64,000 nucleotides of DNA from Chitinophaga silvisoli (GTDB taxonomy: Bacteria > Bacteroidota > Bacteroidia > Chitinophagales > Chitinophagaceae): positions 682,001-746,000 of the forward strand of contig NZ_QTJV01000004.1 in NCBI RefSeq assembly GCF_003412465.1, written 5' to 3'. The translations under genes were made by a program, and so were the position numbers. Positions 52,491-62,784 of the stretch are shown here, piece by piece; the first letter of the stretch is position 1, and every line of letters starts with the position of its first letter. The notes under the pieces were generated by a model. The model did not search any database and was not told the DNA's origin. It saw nothing but the letters and a program-made list of their open reading frames with translations.

Positions 52491-54095
52491 TCAATACCCC
52501 GGATTCTGCCCAAACTCATTACTACTCCTGTCAATCTGATCCTGCGGAATCGGCCGCAACACATGCTTCTCCTCTATATTCGGTCCTCCCTGCGGATTAT
52601 GCATCCTCACCCGCTCCAACAACTTACCCGTCCGCACCAAATCAAACCACTGCATCTGCTCCCCTACCAACTCTCTCCCCCGCTCATCCAAGATAAAATC
52701 AATACTCAAATCCCCCTCCGCTACCTTCATCGCCTCCTTATGCGCCTCCGTCTCCGCATCACTCGCCCCCACTTTCGCTGCCCTCACTCTCAACGTATTG
52801 ATATACCCCACTGCCGTCGCATTATCCCCCTTCTTCATATACGCCTCCGCCGCTATCAAATAATCCTCCGCCAACCTAAACGCTATAAACGGCCTCACCC
52901 CCGATGCCTGGTTATCCGGCCGCAACGCATCGGCAAACTTATTCAATGACGGATACAACTTCTCTGTATAATTACGCGGCGGCACATACAAATACTTCTT
53001 ACTCGCTATCTCCGCATCTGTCACATCTACCCCCGGCATATACACCGATGTATCCCCCACCTTCAACTTATCTGTCGCCGTATTACAATACCATACCCTC
53101 GTAAAAAACTTCTCATACCTGCTATCATTCACCCTATCCTTATACAAGGTATCCAACAAAAACTTCGTAGGCCGATAACGTTTCCACGGTGTACCATTCG
53201 CCAGATCCCGCTTCATGCCAGCTAACACATCATACTGCATCAAAAAGAATCTGCACGCATTATTATCCGATGAATTATACAACGCATCATTAATATACTG
53301 CACCGCAAATACCGTCTCACTATTCTTCTCATTCCCCTGCGCCCACACCTGCCCTACATCAGGCAACAACTGAAATCCATATTGTGATATCACCCTTGTA
53401 GCATAAATCGCCGCACTATCATAATCCGTCCCCACTGCCGATGCAGAAGATGCCCTCGTCAAATATACCCGTGCTAACAAATGCTCCGCCGCCGGCTTCG
53501 TGGCCCTTCCCCAATCCGTCTGCGATGCCGGCAACACCGACGCTGCATACTGCAAATCACTTATCACCGATGCATAAACAGAAGCTACCGGATCCCGGTG
53601 CGCCTCCGTTTCTATCGATGTATTCTCTTTTAAATTTAAAGGCACCTCACCAAACAACTGCAATAAAATAAAATAATAATTAGCCCTGCAAAAACGTGCC
53701 TGCGCCACACCCGACACCTTTGCTACCGAATCAAGTCCCGGTATCGCATCCGCCCTCGTCGTCACCACATTACACACATTAATCGCCTGGTATAACCCAT
53801 TCCAGATCTCCCTCAAATGTGAATAACTTGGATTCAACTGCGATGTATACTGGTTCGCAAACTTAAAATCCCCATCCGATCCATTCGTATAAGTATCCGT
53901 ACCAAACACACTCACCGTCATTCCACGCTCCGTACTATAAAAGTTTCTCAGGCCCGCATAACTACTATTCACCGCCGTTGTAAAACCTCCCGGCGTATTA
54001 TAAAAATCATCCGTCACATTCGTCACCACATCCTCATCCAACATCTTATTACACGATACAGCCACTATTAATATTAAGAATAAGTACTTTTTCAT
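52491..54095 (-). CDS. SusD-like surface glycan-binding lipoprotein (PUL 2)
   Basis: 534 residues from MKKYLFLILIVAVSCNKMLDED at 54095 (54152 is open but the added segment is not a signal peptide). RagB/SusD scaffold (ARFCRANYYFILLQLFGEVPLNLKENTS, PAAEHLLARVYLTRAS) with the typical end DLSIDFILDERGRELVGEQMQWFDLVRTGKLLE ... RPIPQDQIDRSSNEFGQNPGY. Starts 21 bp after its SusC partner. No glycoside hydrolase follows, so the substrate is not evident. Confidence 0.92.
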   Translation of the reverse strand: MKKYLFLILIVAVSCNKMLDEDVVTNVTDDFYNTPGGFTTAVNSSYAGLRNFYSTERGMTVSVFGTDTYTNGSDGDFKFANQYTSQLNPSYSHLREIWNGLYQAINVCNVVTTRADAIPGLDSVAKVSGVAQARFCRANYYFILLQLFGEVPLNLKENTSIETEAHRDPVASVYASVISDLQYAASVLPASQTDWGRATKPAAEHLLARVYLTRASSASAVGTDYDSAAIYATRVISQYGFQLLPDVGQVWAQGNEKNSETVFAVQYINDALYNSSDNNACRFFLMQYDVLAGMKRDLANGTPWKRYRPTKFLLDTLYKDRVNDSRYEKFFTRVWYCNTATDKLKVGDTSVYMPGVDVTDAEIASKKYLYVPPRNYTEKLYPSLNKFADALRPDNQASGVRPFIAFRLAEDYLIAAEAYMKKGDNATAVGYINTLRVRAAKVGASDAETEAHKEAMKVAEGDLSIDFILDERGRELVGEQMQWFDLVRTGKLLERVRMHNPQGGPNIEEKHVLRPIPQDQIDRSSNEFGQNPGY

Positions 54096-54115
54096 AATCA
54101 AATGATTTAAAAAAA

Positions 54116-57115
54116 TTAAAACGTTGCATTCACCCCAAACTGCAGCATCCATGTTGCCGGCGCATCAATACCTATCAGGTTCACATCCTCAGGATCTATC
54201 CCCTTGTACTTCTGCCTGTATGGTGCAATAATCAGGGGCTGCTTCACATCCACCGAAAACCGCAGGGACTCCATCTGCCACCTGTCCATCAGCTTCTTTG
54301 GCAGCGCATACCCCAGGCCAATATTCCTGATCTTGAAATAAGATCCATCAAAATAACTCAATGTATTATAGTTATTCGGCCGCTCCTGGTTAGAGTTCGG
54401 ACGCGGGAATTCATTCGTAGGATTATCCGGTGTAAAGTAATTCACATCAAGGTTATTATACCTGCCAAACAATGTATTGTAAGTCGCATAAAAATCACTC
54501 TTGATCATACTGCCCATACGCGCAAACGCTACGATCGACAAATCAAATCCCTTGTAACTAAAACGCTGCGTCATACCACCAGACCACTTCGGCTGCGATG
54601 ATCCTAAAATCACCCTGTCCTTATCAGTAATAGCTTTATCATTATTCACATCAGCTAATTGAATTTCCCCCTGGTGCTGCTTATACACCTGCGCCGCTGC
54701 CTCCGTTTGCCAGATACCCACTTTCTTATAATCATAATACACGTAAGTAGGCTGCCCTACAAACCATCCATTCCCTATATCCTGTGTCTTACCTTCTCCC
54801 AATGCAAGAATCTTCTCGCGGTTCACAAAGAAGTTCACATCCATCGTCCAGCTAAACCCACTCTTCGATTCTATATTCACTGTAGAAATCCCTACCTCAA
54901 TCCCTTTATTCTGCGTCACACCCGTATTCTCTAACACATAATCAAAGCCATTACTATAAGGCAAAAATTTCTGTAACAACAGGTCTGTTGTCTTCTGCTT
55001 ATACACATCCACCGTACCACTGATCCTTCCCTTCAGCACACTGAAGTCCAGGCCAATGTTGGTAGAAGTAGTCGTCTCCCATGTCAGGTTAGGATTACGC
55101 AGTAAGATAGGAGAATACCCCAGGGTACCCTTATTATTAAATGCATAAGTCGTTCTACCCAGCAAACCCTGCGTTGCATACGGCGGTATACCTGTATTAC
55201 CAATCTTACCATAACTCGCACGCAGTTTCAGGTTATCAAAAAATTGTGTCCCCTGCATAAAATGCTCCCGCGTAATATTCCATCCTAACGCCACAGAAGG
55301 AAAATATCCCCACTTATGCCCCGGCGCAAACCTGGATGAACCATCTGCACGCAGCGTCAACGTAAGCAGGTACCTGTCATCATAGCCATAATTCACACGA
55401 CCCATATAAGAGAGAATTGTCCATGTACCCAGACTACTTCCAATCCCCGTTACATTGGCAGCCTGGCCCAAACCATAGTACTCCTGCCACTCTACCGGGA
55501 TCCCCCTTACTGATGCAGAAGAACTATCCTCCCGCTGGCGTTGCACACTATACAATGCAGTTACACCCAGGTTATGTTTCTCATGAAAAGTCTTATTATA
55601 AGTCAGCAGGTTCTCCACTGTATACGCCCACACAAACTGGCTTTGCTTGGTAGCAGTCGCATCCCCACCCCCAATCAGCAGGTCAGTGCTATTCTTTCCT
55701 AAAAACAATCCGTAGTTATTCTGTTGTAAATCTGTGCCCACATTCAGGCGATACTTCAACCCATCGAGAATGGTCACTTCGCCATACAGACTATTGAAGA
55801 AACGCAGGTGATAAAGATTCTCCACCCTGTTGCCTGGTACATAATTCAACAAAGCATTCGGCTGCTGGTTATCACCCGTAGGATAGGTGATGAGCTTTCC
55901 ATTGGCATCATAAGGATCTGCAATGGGCAACATTTTCAAAGCATCTCCCATACCATTATAACTACTGCCTTTGCGCGTACTATAGGCAGCAGACATCGAA
56001 GTACCTACTGTAATTCGTTTACTGATTTCCTGGTCCACTGCAACATGCAGATTATAACGCTCATAACTCTGCAACTTCAGTACTCCCTGATCTTTAAAGT
56101 AACCACCCGTTACCGAATACCTCGTCTTATCCGTTCCTCCACTTACACCCAGTGAATGCCTTGTTTGCCAGCCCGGACTAATCAACAAATCCTGCCAGTC
56201 AGTATTCACACCTCTTTTTACATTCGCCAGTTCAGTAGCATTGAAAATCTTCGCATCAGAAGCGTCAGGGTTATTATCATCATAAGCACCTGTAGTACGA
56301 TAAGCCTCCCGCTTCATGGCAATGTACTGTTCACTATTCATCATATCCGTGCGACCCAGCGCATGCACATACCCATAGATTCCACTATAACTCACCACCG
56401 GCCTGCTGCCACTTTTTCCTTTTCGCGAGGTAATCAGCACCACACCATTTGCACCACGCGATCCATATATGGCAGTCGCCGATGCATCCTTCAGAATATC
56501 CATCGAACTAATGTCCGAAGGATTGATATCATTCAGCGCACCCGCAAACGGAATTCCATCCACCACATACAAGGGATCATTTCCCGCAGAAAGCGATCGG
56601 GTACCTCTTACACGTACCCTTGGCTCATCTCCCGGCTTCGCACTATTATTAATGACATCGATACCAGGGGTCCTTCCCTGCAATGCCTGTTGTGCATTTG
56701 TAACCGGCACTTCCATAATTGCTTTGCTGCTGATCGAAGCAATAGATCCTGTTACATCCTTCTTCTTTTGTTGTCCATAACCAACTACGACAACTTCTTC
56801 GAGTTTCTTGTTGTCTTCCGCCAATTTCACATCAATAGATGTCCTGTTGTTGACCGGAATTTCCTGTGGTAAATACCCAATAAACGAGATGACGATCGTG
56901 GCACCGGGCGAGACTTTCAGCCTATAAGCTCCCATGTTGTCAGTAACAGTACCGTTCGATTTTCCTTTCACTGCGACCGTAGCGCCTATGACAGGATTAC
57001 CATCCGCCGATGTTACCTTTCCAGAGAGGTTAACAAGCTGTTGTGCACGAATAAGGGTCCCCAGCAATAGCAGGTACAGGAGTATCACTCCCGTTTTCGA
57101 TAACGTGTTTTTCAT
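54116..57115 (-). CDS. SusC/RagA TonB transporter (PUL 2)
   Basis: 999 residues from MKNTLSKTGVILLYLLLLG at 57115. No STN domain: after the signal peptide comes the carboxypeptidase-like domain (VNLSGKVTSADGNPVIGATVAVKG), then plug with EEVVVVGYGQQKKKDVTGSIASISS and SSMDILKDASATAIYGSRGANGVVLITSRKG, then barrel. So it imports but does not signal through FecR, in line with the LacI-type operator sequences upstream and no sigma factor nearby. Confidence 0.92.
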   Translation of the reverse strand: MKNTLSKTGVILLYLLLLGTLIRAQQLVNLSGKVTSADGNPVIGATVAVKGKSNGTVTDNMGAYRLKVSPGATIVISFIGYLPQEIPVNNRTSIDVKLAEDNKKLEEVVVVGYGQQKKKDVTGSIASISSKAIMEVPVTNAQQALQGRTPGIDVINNSAKPGDEPRVRVRGTRSLSAGNDPLYVVDGIPFAGALNDINPSDISSMDILKDASATAIYGSRGANGVVLITSRKGKSGSRPVVSYSGIYGYVHALGRTDMMNSEQYIAMKREAYRTTGAYDDNNPDASDAKIFNATELANVKRGVNTDWQDLLISPGWQTRHSLGVSGGTDKTRYSVTGGYFKDQGVLKLQSYERYNLHVAVDQEISKRITVGTSMSAAYSTRKGSSYNGMGDALKMLPIADPYDANGKLITYPTGDNQQPNALLNYVPGNRVENLYHLRFFNSLYGEVTILDGLKYRLNVGTDLQQNNYGLFLGKNSTDLLIGGGDATATKQSQFVWAYTVENLLTYNKTFHEKHNLGVTALYSVQRQREDSSSASVRGIPVEWQEYYGLGQAANVTGIGSSLGTWTILSYMGRVNYGYDDRYLLTLTLRADGSSRFAPGHKWGYFPSVALGWNITREHFMQGTQFFDNLKLRASYGKIGNTGIPPYATQGLLGRTTYAFNNKGTLGYSPILLRNPNLTWETTTSTNIGLDFSVLKGRISGTVDVYKQKTTDLLLQKFLPYSNGFDYVLENTGVTQNKGIEVGISTVNIESKSGFSWTMDVNFFVNREKILALGEGKTQDIGNGWFVGQPTYVYYDYKKVGIWQTEAAAQVYKQHQGEIQLADVNNDKAITDKDRVILGSSQPKWSGGMTQRFSYKGFDLSIVAFARMGSMIKSDFYATYNTLFGRYNNLDVNYFTPDNPTNEFPRPNSNQERPNNYNTLSYFDGSYFKIRNIGLGYALPKKLMDRWQMESLRFSVDVKQPLIIAPYRQKYKGIDPEDVNLIGIDAPATWMLQFGVNATF

Positions 57116-57292
57116 TACGTAGAATTTAGAGTAACAGAATAGTTCAACTTTAATTTGAGTATACAATGGCCCTTCCTCTCCGGCAGCTAACAACTACAGT
57201 TTCTTACTTATAAAAATAATGTGCGCTAATTCTCAGGTTTTTCTTACAAATCCGGATCGGGGCAATACAAGTTAAGTAGATTCGTTATAAAT

Positions 57293-57306
57293 TGCAAACG
57301 ATTGCA
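57293..57306. promoter_or_regulatory. LacI-type operator, site 1
   Basis: TGCAAACGATTGCA, a near-perfect match to the palindromic LacI/GalR-family half-site pattern TGCAAnCGnTTGCA. It lies between the divergent susC and DUF1080 genes. Confidence 0.55.
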
Positions 57307-57371
57307 TAAATTTAGAGAGAAGTTAGTACTCCTTGGTTAAAAAGAATTTCTACCGCTCATCACATAAATGG

Positions 57372-57385
57372 TGCAATCGGTTGAA
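57372..57385. promoter_or_regulatory. LacI-type operator, site 2 (weaker)
   Basis: TGCAATCGGTTGAA, two to three mismatches to the same pattern; 79 bp from site 1 and 48 bp before the DUF1080 start. The 318-bp gap holds no open frame. Confidence 0.4.
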
Positions 57386-57433
57386 TAAATGAGTGTTATT
57401 ATTTATTTTTAAAACTAGTTTTGGTTCATTGTT

Positions 57434-58804
57434 ATGAAAAACACGTTACTGGTCTGTAGTGTCCTGCTCCTTAGCAGTTGGGCAACTGCACAAAAGAAAG
57501 CTCAATGGCATTCACTCTACAATGGTAAGGACCTCACGGGATGGAAAGAAGTAAATGGGACAGCTACCTATGAGGCCAAAAAAGATGAAATCGTGGGCAC
57601 ATCCGTCACGGGAAGCCCGAATTCCTTTCTTGCTACCACAAAAGACTACGGTGATTTTATTTTAGAGCTTGAACTCAAGCTTGACGCGGAAATGAATTAT
57701 GGTATTCAATTCCGTAGCGAGAGCAAACCTGACTATAACAATGGCCGGGTACATGGTTACCAGATGGAAGTAGACCCAAGCGACAGAGCATGGAGTGGTG
57801 GAATATATGACGAAGCCCGTCGTGGATGGCTCTATCCCCTGGACCTGAATCCAGGTGCGCAAAAGGCGTTCAAAAAGCAGGACTGGAACAAATACCGGAT
57901 TGAGTGCAGAGGATCGGAGATCAGAACATGGATCAATGGCGTCGCCTGTGCGCATGTAATAGACGATATGACACTGAAAGGCTTCATTGCCCTGCAGGTG
58001 CATCAGATCTACAAACCAGAAGATAAAGGCAAACAGATCCACTGGCGCAATATCCGCATTTTAGAAAACCCGGATGCTTCACAGTATTCTCCTTATGATA
58101 ATATCTATGTGGTGAATAATGTACCAAACACAGTATCTCCACAAGAGAAGAAAAACGGGTATTCTCTCTTATGGGACGGCAAAACATCCACCGGCTGGAG
58201 AAGGGTAAATAAACAAAACTTCCCAACCACCGGCTGGACCATGGAAGATGGTTTACTCACCATTCACCAGTCTACAGGAGATGAAGAAGGTTCAGGTGGT
58301 GACATCATCACCGACAAACAATATGGTGCTTTCGACCTGGAGTTCGATTTCAAATTGACAGAAGGTGCAAACAGTGGTGTAAAGTATTTCGTAAAAGAAG
58401 ACTATGACACCAAAGGAAAGTCAGCCATAGGCCTGGAATTCCAGGTACTTGACGATGAGCGTCATCCCGATGCCAAGCTTGGCCGCGATGGTAACAGAAC
58501 CCTGTCATCACTGTACGACCTCATCCCAAGAAAGAAAGATGCTAACCAGAATGCATTTAGAAAAATCGGTGAATGGAACCATGGCCGTGTCATTGTATAT
58601 CCAAATAATCATGTGGAACATTGGCTGAATGGCATAAAGATGGTGGAGTATGAAAGAGGGTCCAAAGAATTTAAAGACCTGGTAGCGATATCTAAATACA
58701 AAAATTGGAATAACTTTGGTCTTTGGCCAGAAGGACACATCTTACTCCAGGATCATGGAAATACTGTGTCATTCCGTAGCATAAAAATCAAAAATTTAAA
58801 ATAG
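57434..58804 (+). CDS. Periplasmic double-DUF1080 protein (sugar hydrolase/lectin-like)
   Basis: 456 residues, signal peptide ending TAQKK. Two DUF1080 domains: about 25-215 (WHSLYNGKDLTGWKEVNGTATYE ... INGVACAHVIDD) and about 235-455 (YSLLWDGKTSTGWRRVNKQ ... WLNGIKMVEYERGSKEFKDL). These concanavalin-like domains occur in 3-keto-disaccharide hydrolases. Divergent from SusC of PUL 2, so likely acts on the same substrate. Enzymatic role inferred. Confidence 0.82.
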   Translation: MKNTLLVCSVLLLSSWATAQKKAQWHSLYNGKDLTGWKEVNGTATYEAKKDEIVGTSVTGSPNSFLATTKDYGDFILELELKLDAEMNYGIQFRSESKPDYNNGRVHGYQMEVDPSDRAWSGGIYDEARRGWLYPLDLNPGAQKAFKKQDWNKYRIECRGSEIRTWINGVACAHVIDDMTLKGFIALQVHQIYKPEDKGKQIHWRNIRILENPDASQYSPYDNIYVVNNVPNTVSPQEKKNGYSLLWDGKTSTGWRRVNKQNFPTTGWTMEDGLLTIHQSTGDEEGSGGDIITDKQYGAFDLEFDFKLTEGANSGVKYFVKEDYDTKGKSAIGLEFQVLDDERHPDAKLGRDGNRTLSSLYDLIPRKKDANQNAFRKIGEWNHGRVIVYPNNHVEHWLNGIKMVEYERGSKEFKDLVAISKYKNWNNFGLWPEGHILLQDHGNTVSFRSIKIKNLK

Positions 58805-59002
58805 GTTAACAAGTTGATCTTGATTATTAACCTAATTTTGCAACGGGTGTGTAAAGCCGAAGTCGGCCGTTGAATGAAATTTCGAATGAAACCAATCTGG
58901 AGCTTAAACGATTGAGTAGCCAGCAATCATTTGAAAATGAGAAGAGTTGAGCTGATAAATACCCGGTATTAATAAGTTTTCATTGTTCACTGTTCTATAT
59001 AA

Positions 59003-59032
59003 AACATTCCGATTCTTCGGAGTGTTTTTTTA
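59003..59032 (+). terminator. Terminator after the DUF1080 gene
   Basis: AACATTCCGA with TCGGAGTGTT, then six or more T on the plus strand. It is about 200 bp after the stop codon; the stretch from 58805 holds no open frame. Confidence 0.75.
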
Positions 59033-59069
59033 TTTTTAGCCCATACATATCAACAAAATCTATAAATAA

Positions 59070-60815
59070 ATGCTGTTTAAAAAACACTATCTCCTGCTGC
59101 CATCGATCCTGCTGGCAGTAGCTTGTGGTCAGCCCGGCAAGCAATCAGGCAATGGAGCCGATTCCCTGCACCACATCGTCCAGCAATATTACGATGAAAG
59201 AATGGAACTGTTTCCACTGGAAGCAACGATGAATGGAGAACATCAATATGATAGCCTCCTGCAAATAGATATCAGCGAACATTTCCGTCATCACCTCGAT
59301 AGCTTCTATACCCGCTACCAAACAGCACTCACAGGAATTGATACCGCAGGCCTCACCAGCAATGACCTGATCAGTTATCTCATGTTGCAACGCGATCTTT
59401 CATTAAGCAAAGAACGACTGAAATTCCCTGATCACTACATGCCATTCGATCAGTTCAGCGGCCTCACCTTAATGCTGCCCTTGTTTGGTTCAGGTGCCAG
59501 CGCACAACCATTCAAAACAAATGACGACTACCGCCATTTCATGTCACGCATGAAATCCTTCTCCGAATGGGCTGACACCGCTATCGCTAACATGCGCCAG
59601 GGCATTAAAGCAGGCGTTGTCTTACCCAAATCCCTGGTCGTAAAAATCCTTCCCCAACTCGCCGACATCGCTAAGAAAGATACCGGCAATGTATTCTATG
59701 CCCCGCTGAAAACCCTGAAGGATACCGCACTGGCAGCCGAATACAAAGCAAGCATCGAGCAGTACATTTTCCCTTCCTATGCCCGCCTGCATGATTTCAT
59801 GGAGAAAGAATACCTGCCCCAGGCACGCACTACCAGTGGTTATGGTGCCCTGCCTAATGGTAAGGCCTGGTATGCACTCTACAGTAAATACTGGACCACC
59901 ACCAACCTCACCCCAGATGAAATCTTTGCCATCGGCGAAAAGGAAGTAGCCCGCATTAAAGGCGAAATGGAAAAGACCATGACTGAGACCGGCTTCAAAG
60001 ACAGCCTGCCCTCCTTCTTTGCTTACATCCGGACAGACAGGAAATTCAAAATCTTCTCTACACCTAAACAAATCCTCGATAGCTTCGCTGCCATCAAAGA
60101 CAGGATCATGCCGAAGGTAAAAGAAATGTATGGTCACCTGCCAAAGACTCCTTTTGAAATCAGGCAAACAGAAGCATTCCGTGCCGCATCTGCCAGTGCA
60201 GAATACATGCAGGGAGCAGCAGACGGCTCCAGACCGGGTGTCTTCTATGTGCCGATTCTAAACGCAAAAGAATTTGGTTACACCGGCATGCAATGCCTGT
60301 TTCTGCACGAAGCAATACCTGGTCACCACTTCCAGATCTCTATTCAACAAGAGAACGATTCGTTGCCTAAATTCCGCAGATTTAACTGGATTGGCGCATA
60401 TGGGGAAGGTTATGCACTTTATTGCGAAAGCCTTGGAAAAGAATTAGGAATATATACAGATCCTTACATGTACTTCGGCAGACTCAGTGATGAAATTCAC
60501 CGTGCCATCAGACTCGTTGTGGACGTAGGTTTACACTATAAAGGATGGACCCGTGAACAGGCTATCAAGTATATGCTTGATAATGAACCCACAAGCGAAC
60601 AGGAAGCAACCGCAGAAATTGAGCGTTATATGGCACTACCGGCACAGGCTTTGTCGTATAAAATTGGCGAAATGAAAATCCGCGAATTGAGGAACAAGTA
60701 TACTGCTGAGTTGGGAACCAAATTTAATATTAAAGAATTCCACGACGAATTGTTGAAAGATGGTTGCGTACCATTGGATGTGCTGGAAGAAAAGATGGCG
60801 AGGAAATTCAAATAA
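59070..60815 (+). CDS. DUF885 lipoprotein, probable zinc peptidase
   Basis: 581 residues, lipoprotein signal peptide (LLPSILLAVACGQPGK). DUF885 family: helical protein with GYTGMQCLFLHEAIPGHHFQISIQQ, an HExxx-HH metal site, and GYALYCESLGKELGIYTDPYMYFGRL downstream. Members are metallopeptidase-like proteins of the cell envelope. Own promoter presumed; flanked by hairpins. Confidence 0.82.
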   Translation: MLFKKHYLLLPSILLAVACGQPGKQSGNGADSLHHIVQQYYDERMELFPLEATMNGEHQYDSLLQIDISEHFRHHLDSFYTRYQTALTGIDTAGLTSNDLISYLMLQRDLSLSKERLKFPDHYMPFDQFSGLTLMLPLFGSGASAQPFKTNDDYRHFMSRMKSFSEWADTAIANMRQGIKAGVVLPKSLVVKILPQLADIAKKDTGNVFYAPLKTLKDTALAAEYKASIEQYIFPSYARLHDFMEKEYLPQARTTSGYGALPNGKAWYALYSKYWTTTNLTPDEIFAIGEKEVARIKGEMEKTMTETGFKDSLPSFFAYIRTDRKFKIFSTPKQILDSFAAIKDRIMPKVKEMYGHLPKTPFEIRQTEAFRAASASAEYMQGAADGSRPGVFYVPILNAKEFGYTGMQCLFLHEAIPGHHFQISIQQENDSLPKFRRFNWIGAYGEGYALYCESLGKELGIYTDPYMYFGRLSDEIHRAIRLVVDVGLHYKGWTREQAIKYMLDNEPTSEQEATAEIERYMALPAQALSYKIGEMKIRELRNKYTAELGTKFNIKEFHDELLKDGCVPLDVLEEKMARKFK

Positions 60816-60825
60816 AACCAAATTG

Positions 60826-60856
60826 CCTTTTGCAGGATGCCTCATCCTGCAAAAGG
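60826..60856 (+). terminator. Hairpin after the DUF885 gene
   Basis: 14-bp perfect arms (CCTTTTGCAGGATG and its complement), loop CCT. 10 bp after the stop codon; no long T-run outside the stem. Confidence 0.6.
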
Positions 60857-61177
60857 TAAATATTATGATTAAATCTATACACCCCAATTACTGTACAGCT
60901 TCCTGATAATGTGGATTTAACAATAAAATATGTGTCCGCTTTGAGAAAAGATACTTAAATTTATAGTGGGAATTTTATTATTTCAGGGAACTCGGAACCA
61001 TTAAGGTTTTAGGAACGTTGCCATATCACTAAGAGACTCATCTATAACGAAAGCTATCCATTTCAACGAGCCTTTTACCATTTCACGTTTTAAGTTATTG
61101 CACGCTTGTGTAAACATTTGCGCTTTATAATTTCACTGAGAGAAAGGAATTTTTTTAACATTTAAGCTGCCAGTATT
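60857..61177 (+). other. Gap before the YjbR-like gene
   Basis: 321 bp, AT-rich. No open frame, repeat or clear RNA structure seen. Confidence 0.4.
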
Positions 61178-61531
61178 ATGTTTGACATGACCCTTAATTA
61201 CTGCCTTGCCTTCCCTGCCGTAGTGCGGGAAGAGAAGTGGGACGATGATGTACGGTTTTCCGTAGGTGAAAAGCTCTTTTGCATGATCTCAAAGACTTTT
61301 CCACATCAGATCTCCCTGAAATGCAGGCTGGAGGATTTCCACCGCCTCATTTCCCAACCAGGTATCGTACCTGCCCCTTATCTGGCTAGGTACCACTGGG
61401 TACAGATCAAACAATTGGATACTTTACCAGTGCCGCAATTACAAACTTTATTACAGAATGCCTATGACCTGGTAGTAAGTTCATTACCACCGGAAGAAAG
61501 GGCGCAGATATTGCGGGAGCAAAGGGTATAA
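61178..61531 (+). CDS. MmcQ/YjbR-like protein
   Basis: 117 residues. FPAVVREEKWDDDVRFSVGEKLFCMIS ... ISLKCRLEDFHRLISQPGIVPAPYLARYHWVQI matches the YjbR family, small proteins with a DNA-binding-like fold and no assigned role. Cytoplasmic; single gene. Confidence 0.82.
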   Translation: MFDMTLNYCLAFPAVVREEKWDDDVRFSVGEKLFCMISKTFPHQISLKCRLEDFHRLISQPGIVPAPYLARYHWVQIKQLDTLPVPQLQTLLQNAYDLVVSSLPPEERAQILREQRV

Positions 61532-61614
61532 GTACACCCTGGATTTTTTGTGGTTGGAAGGTTTGCGCCTGACGCTGGCAGCGTTTAGGACTCCTGCATA
61601 CCCCTTAAAATATT

Positions 61615-61646
61615 AAAAGCTTTTACCCATGCAGGTAAAAGCTTTT
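61615..61646. terminator. Bidirectional terminator between YjbR-like and TSUP genes
   Basis: AAAAGCTTTTACC (61615-61627) pairs with 61634-61646, 6-nt loop; T-rich on both strands. Confidence 0.75.
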
Positions 61647-61676
61647 TTATTTGGTGGGTGGCCTGTGGCCGACATT

Positions 61677-62453
61677 TTAAGAGAAAACGGTGTAAATAAT
61701 ATCATACAAGCCGAATACAATCAGCGTACACGCAAATACTTTCTCAAGTAAGGGTGTCTTCATTTTCACCGCAGTTTTGGCGCCCAGGTAAGAAGATGGG
61801 ATCGCTGTCACCGAAAGTAATAATGCGATATTCCAGTCTATATGGCCCAGGTACCAGTGCGCGATTGCCCCGGGTATGGAAAGTATCGCAGATAAAACGA
61901 TTGAACATGCCAATGCCTGCTTAATAGGCATCCTTAAACGCTTAATAAAGAAGCTGCTGAATAATACACCACCCGCGTTCGCTAACAAGCCGGATAATAA
62001 ACCAATACCTGTAGCCGCCAGGATCATCAAACCTGTGTGAAAGTGCTCGTCAGTTGCAACTACTGAAGATGGCTTCTTCAAAAACGAAATCAATAATGTC
62101 GTACCAATTGCCATGATAAACAAAGCCGTACAGATCATCAATGTCTCCCCTTTTAAATAATGGCTGAAAAATGCCCCGACTACCGTAGCAGGCACGCCAA
62201 ATAAAGCCCCTAATCCAATCACTCTCTTATCAAAAAGCTTTTCCTTGCTATATACCGCTGTCGCGGAAATCGTACTTGTAATAGAAGCCGGTAAAGGGGA
62301 AGCCAGGGCAAAGAATGGATTTACACCGGCGAAGATCTGTAATGCGGGTGTACTCACTGCACTACCTCCTTTGCCCAGTAAACCGGAAAGATAGCCCACG
62401 ATCAATCCGATGGATAATATTACCCAATAATCAGTCTGTTGAAATAACGCAAT
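61677..62453 (-). CDS. TSUP (TauE/SafE) family permease
   Basis: 258 residues from the ATG at 62453; 62471 adds SNLYM-type residues and is also possible. Seven to eight membrane helices in two halves (IGLIVGYLSGLLGKGGSAVSTPALQIF; AATGIGLLSGLLANAGGVLFSSFFIKRL), the TSUP pattern. These export sulfite, sulfonates or related anions. No sulfur gene is near, so the substrate is unknown. Confidence 0.85.
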   Translation of the reverse strand: MALFQQTDYWVILSIGLIVGYLSGLLGKGGSAVSTPALQIFAGVNPFFALASPLPASITSTISATAVYSKEKLFDKRVIGLGALFGVPATVVGAFFSHYLKGETLMICTALFIMAIGTTLLISFLKKPSSVVATDEHFHTGLMILAATGIGLLSGLLANAGGVLFSSFFIKRLRMPIKQALACSIVLSAILSIPGAIAHWYLGHIDWNIALLLSVTAIPSSYLGAKTAVKMKTPLLEKVFACTLIVFGLYDIIYTVFS

Positions 62454-62616
62454 CATATACAGGTTAGACACACACGTGCCGGTTGGCAGGTCGTCGGTTG
62501 GTTTTGATGAATTTCCTTTTTAGCAAATAAGTGTCGCGGACAAGCCAAAAATACAGTGTTGGCGCAGGTTGAACAAAATTATCAGGGGGATTAGGTCATT
62601 ACTAAAAGTTATGGGA

Positions 62617-62633
62617 TATAACCTAAGGTTATA
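62617..62633. promoter_or_regulatory. 17-bp palindrome upstream of the TSUP gene
   Basis: TATAACCTAAGGTTATA: 8-bp arms around one central base. Operator-like in size and symmetry; about 165 bp upstream of the TSUP start codon. Confidence 0.5.
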
Positions 62634-62696
62634 ATTCTGACAGTATTGCCTTTGAGGGGGGTATAGCCTACCTAGTCTAGGAATTATAGGAAATCA

Positions 62697-62719
62697 GGGG
62701 ATTGGGTAGGCCAATCCCC
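62697..62719 (-). terminator. Hairpin after the phosphodiesterase gene
   Basis: GGGGATTGG (62697-62705) pairs exactly with 62711-62719, loop GTAGG. No T-run on the minus strand, so terminator function is uncertain. Confidence 0.4.
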
Positions 62720-62784
62720 CGAATGCCATTTTTATCTAAAAACTTAACTTCGTTAGCGATGCTGAAAATTACTTTTTTAATGCA

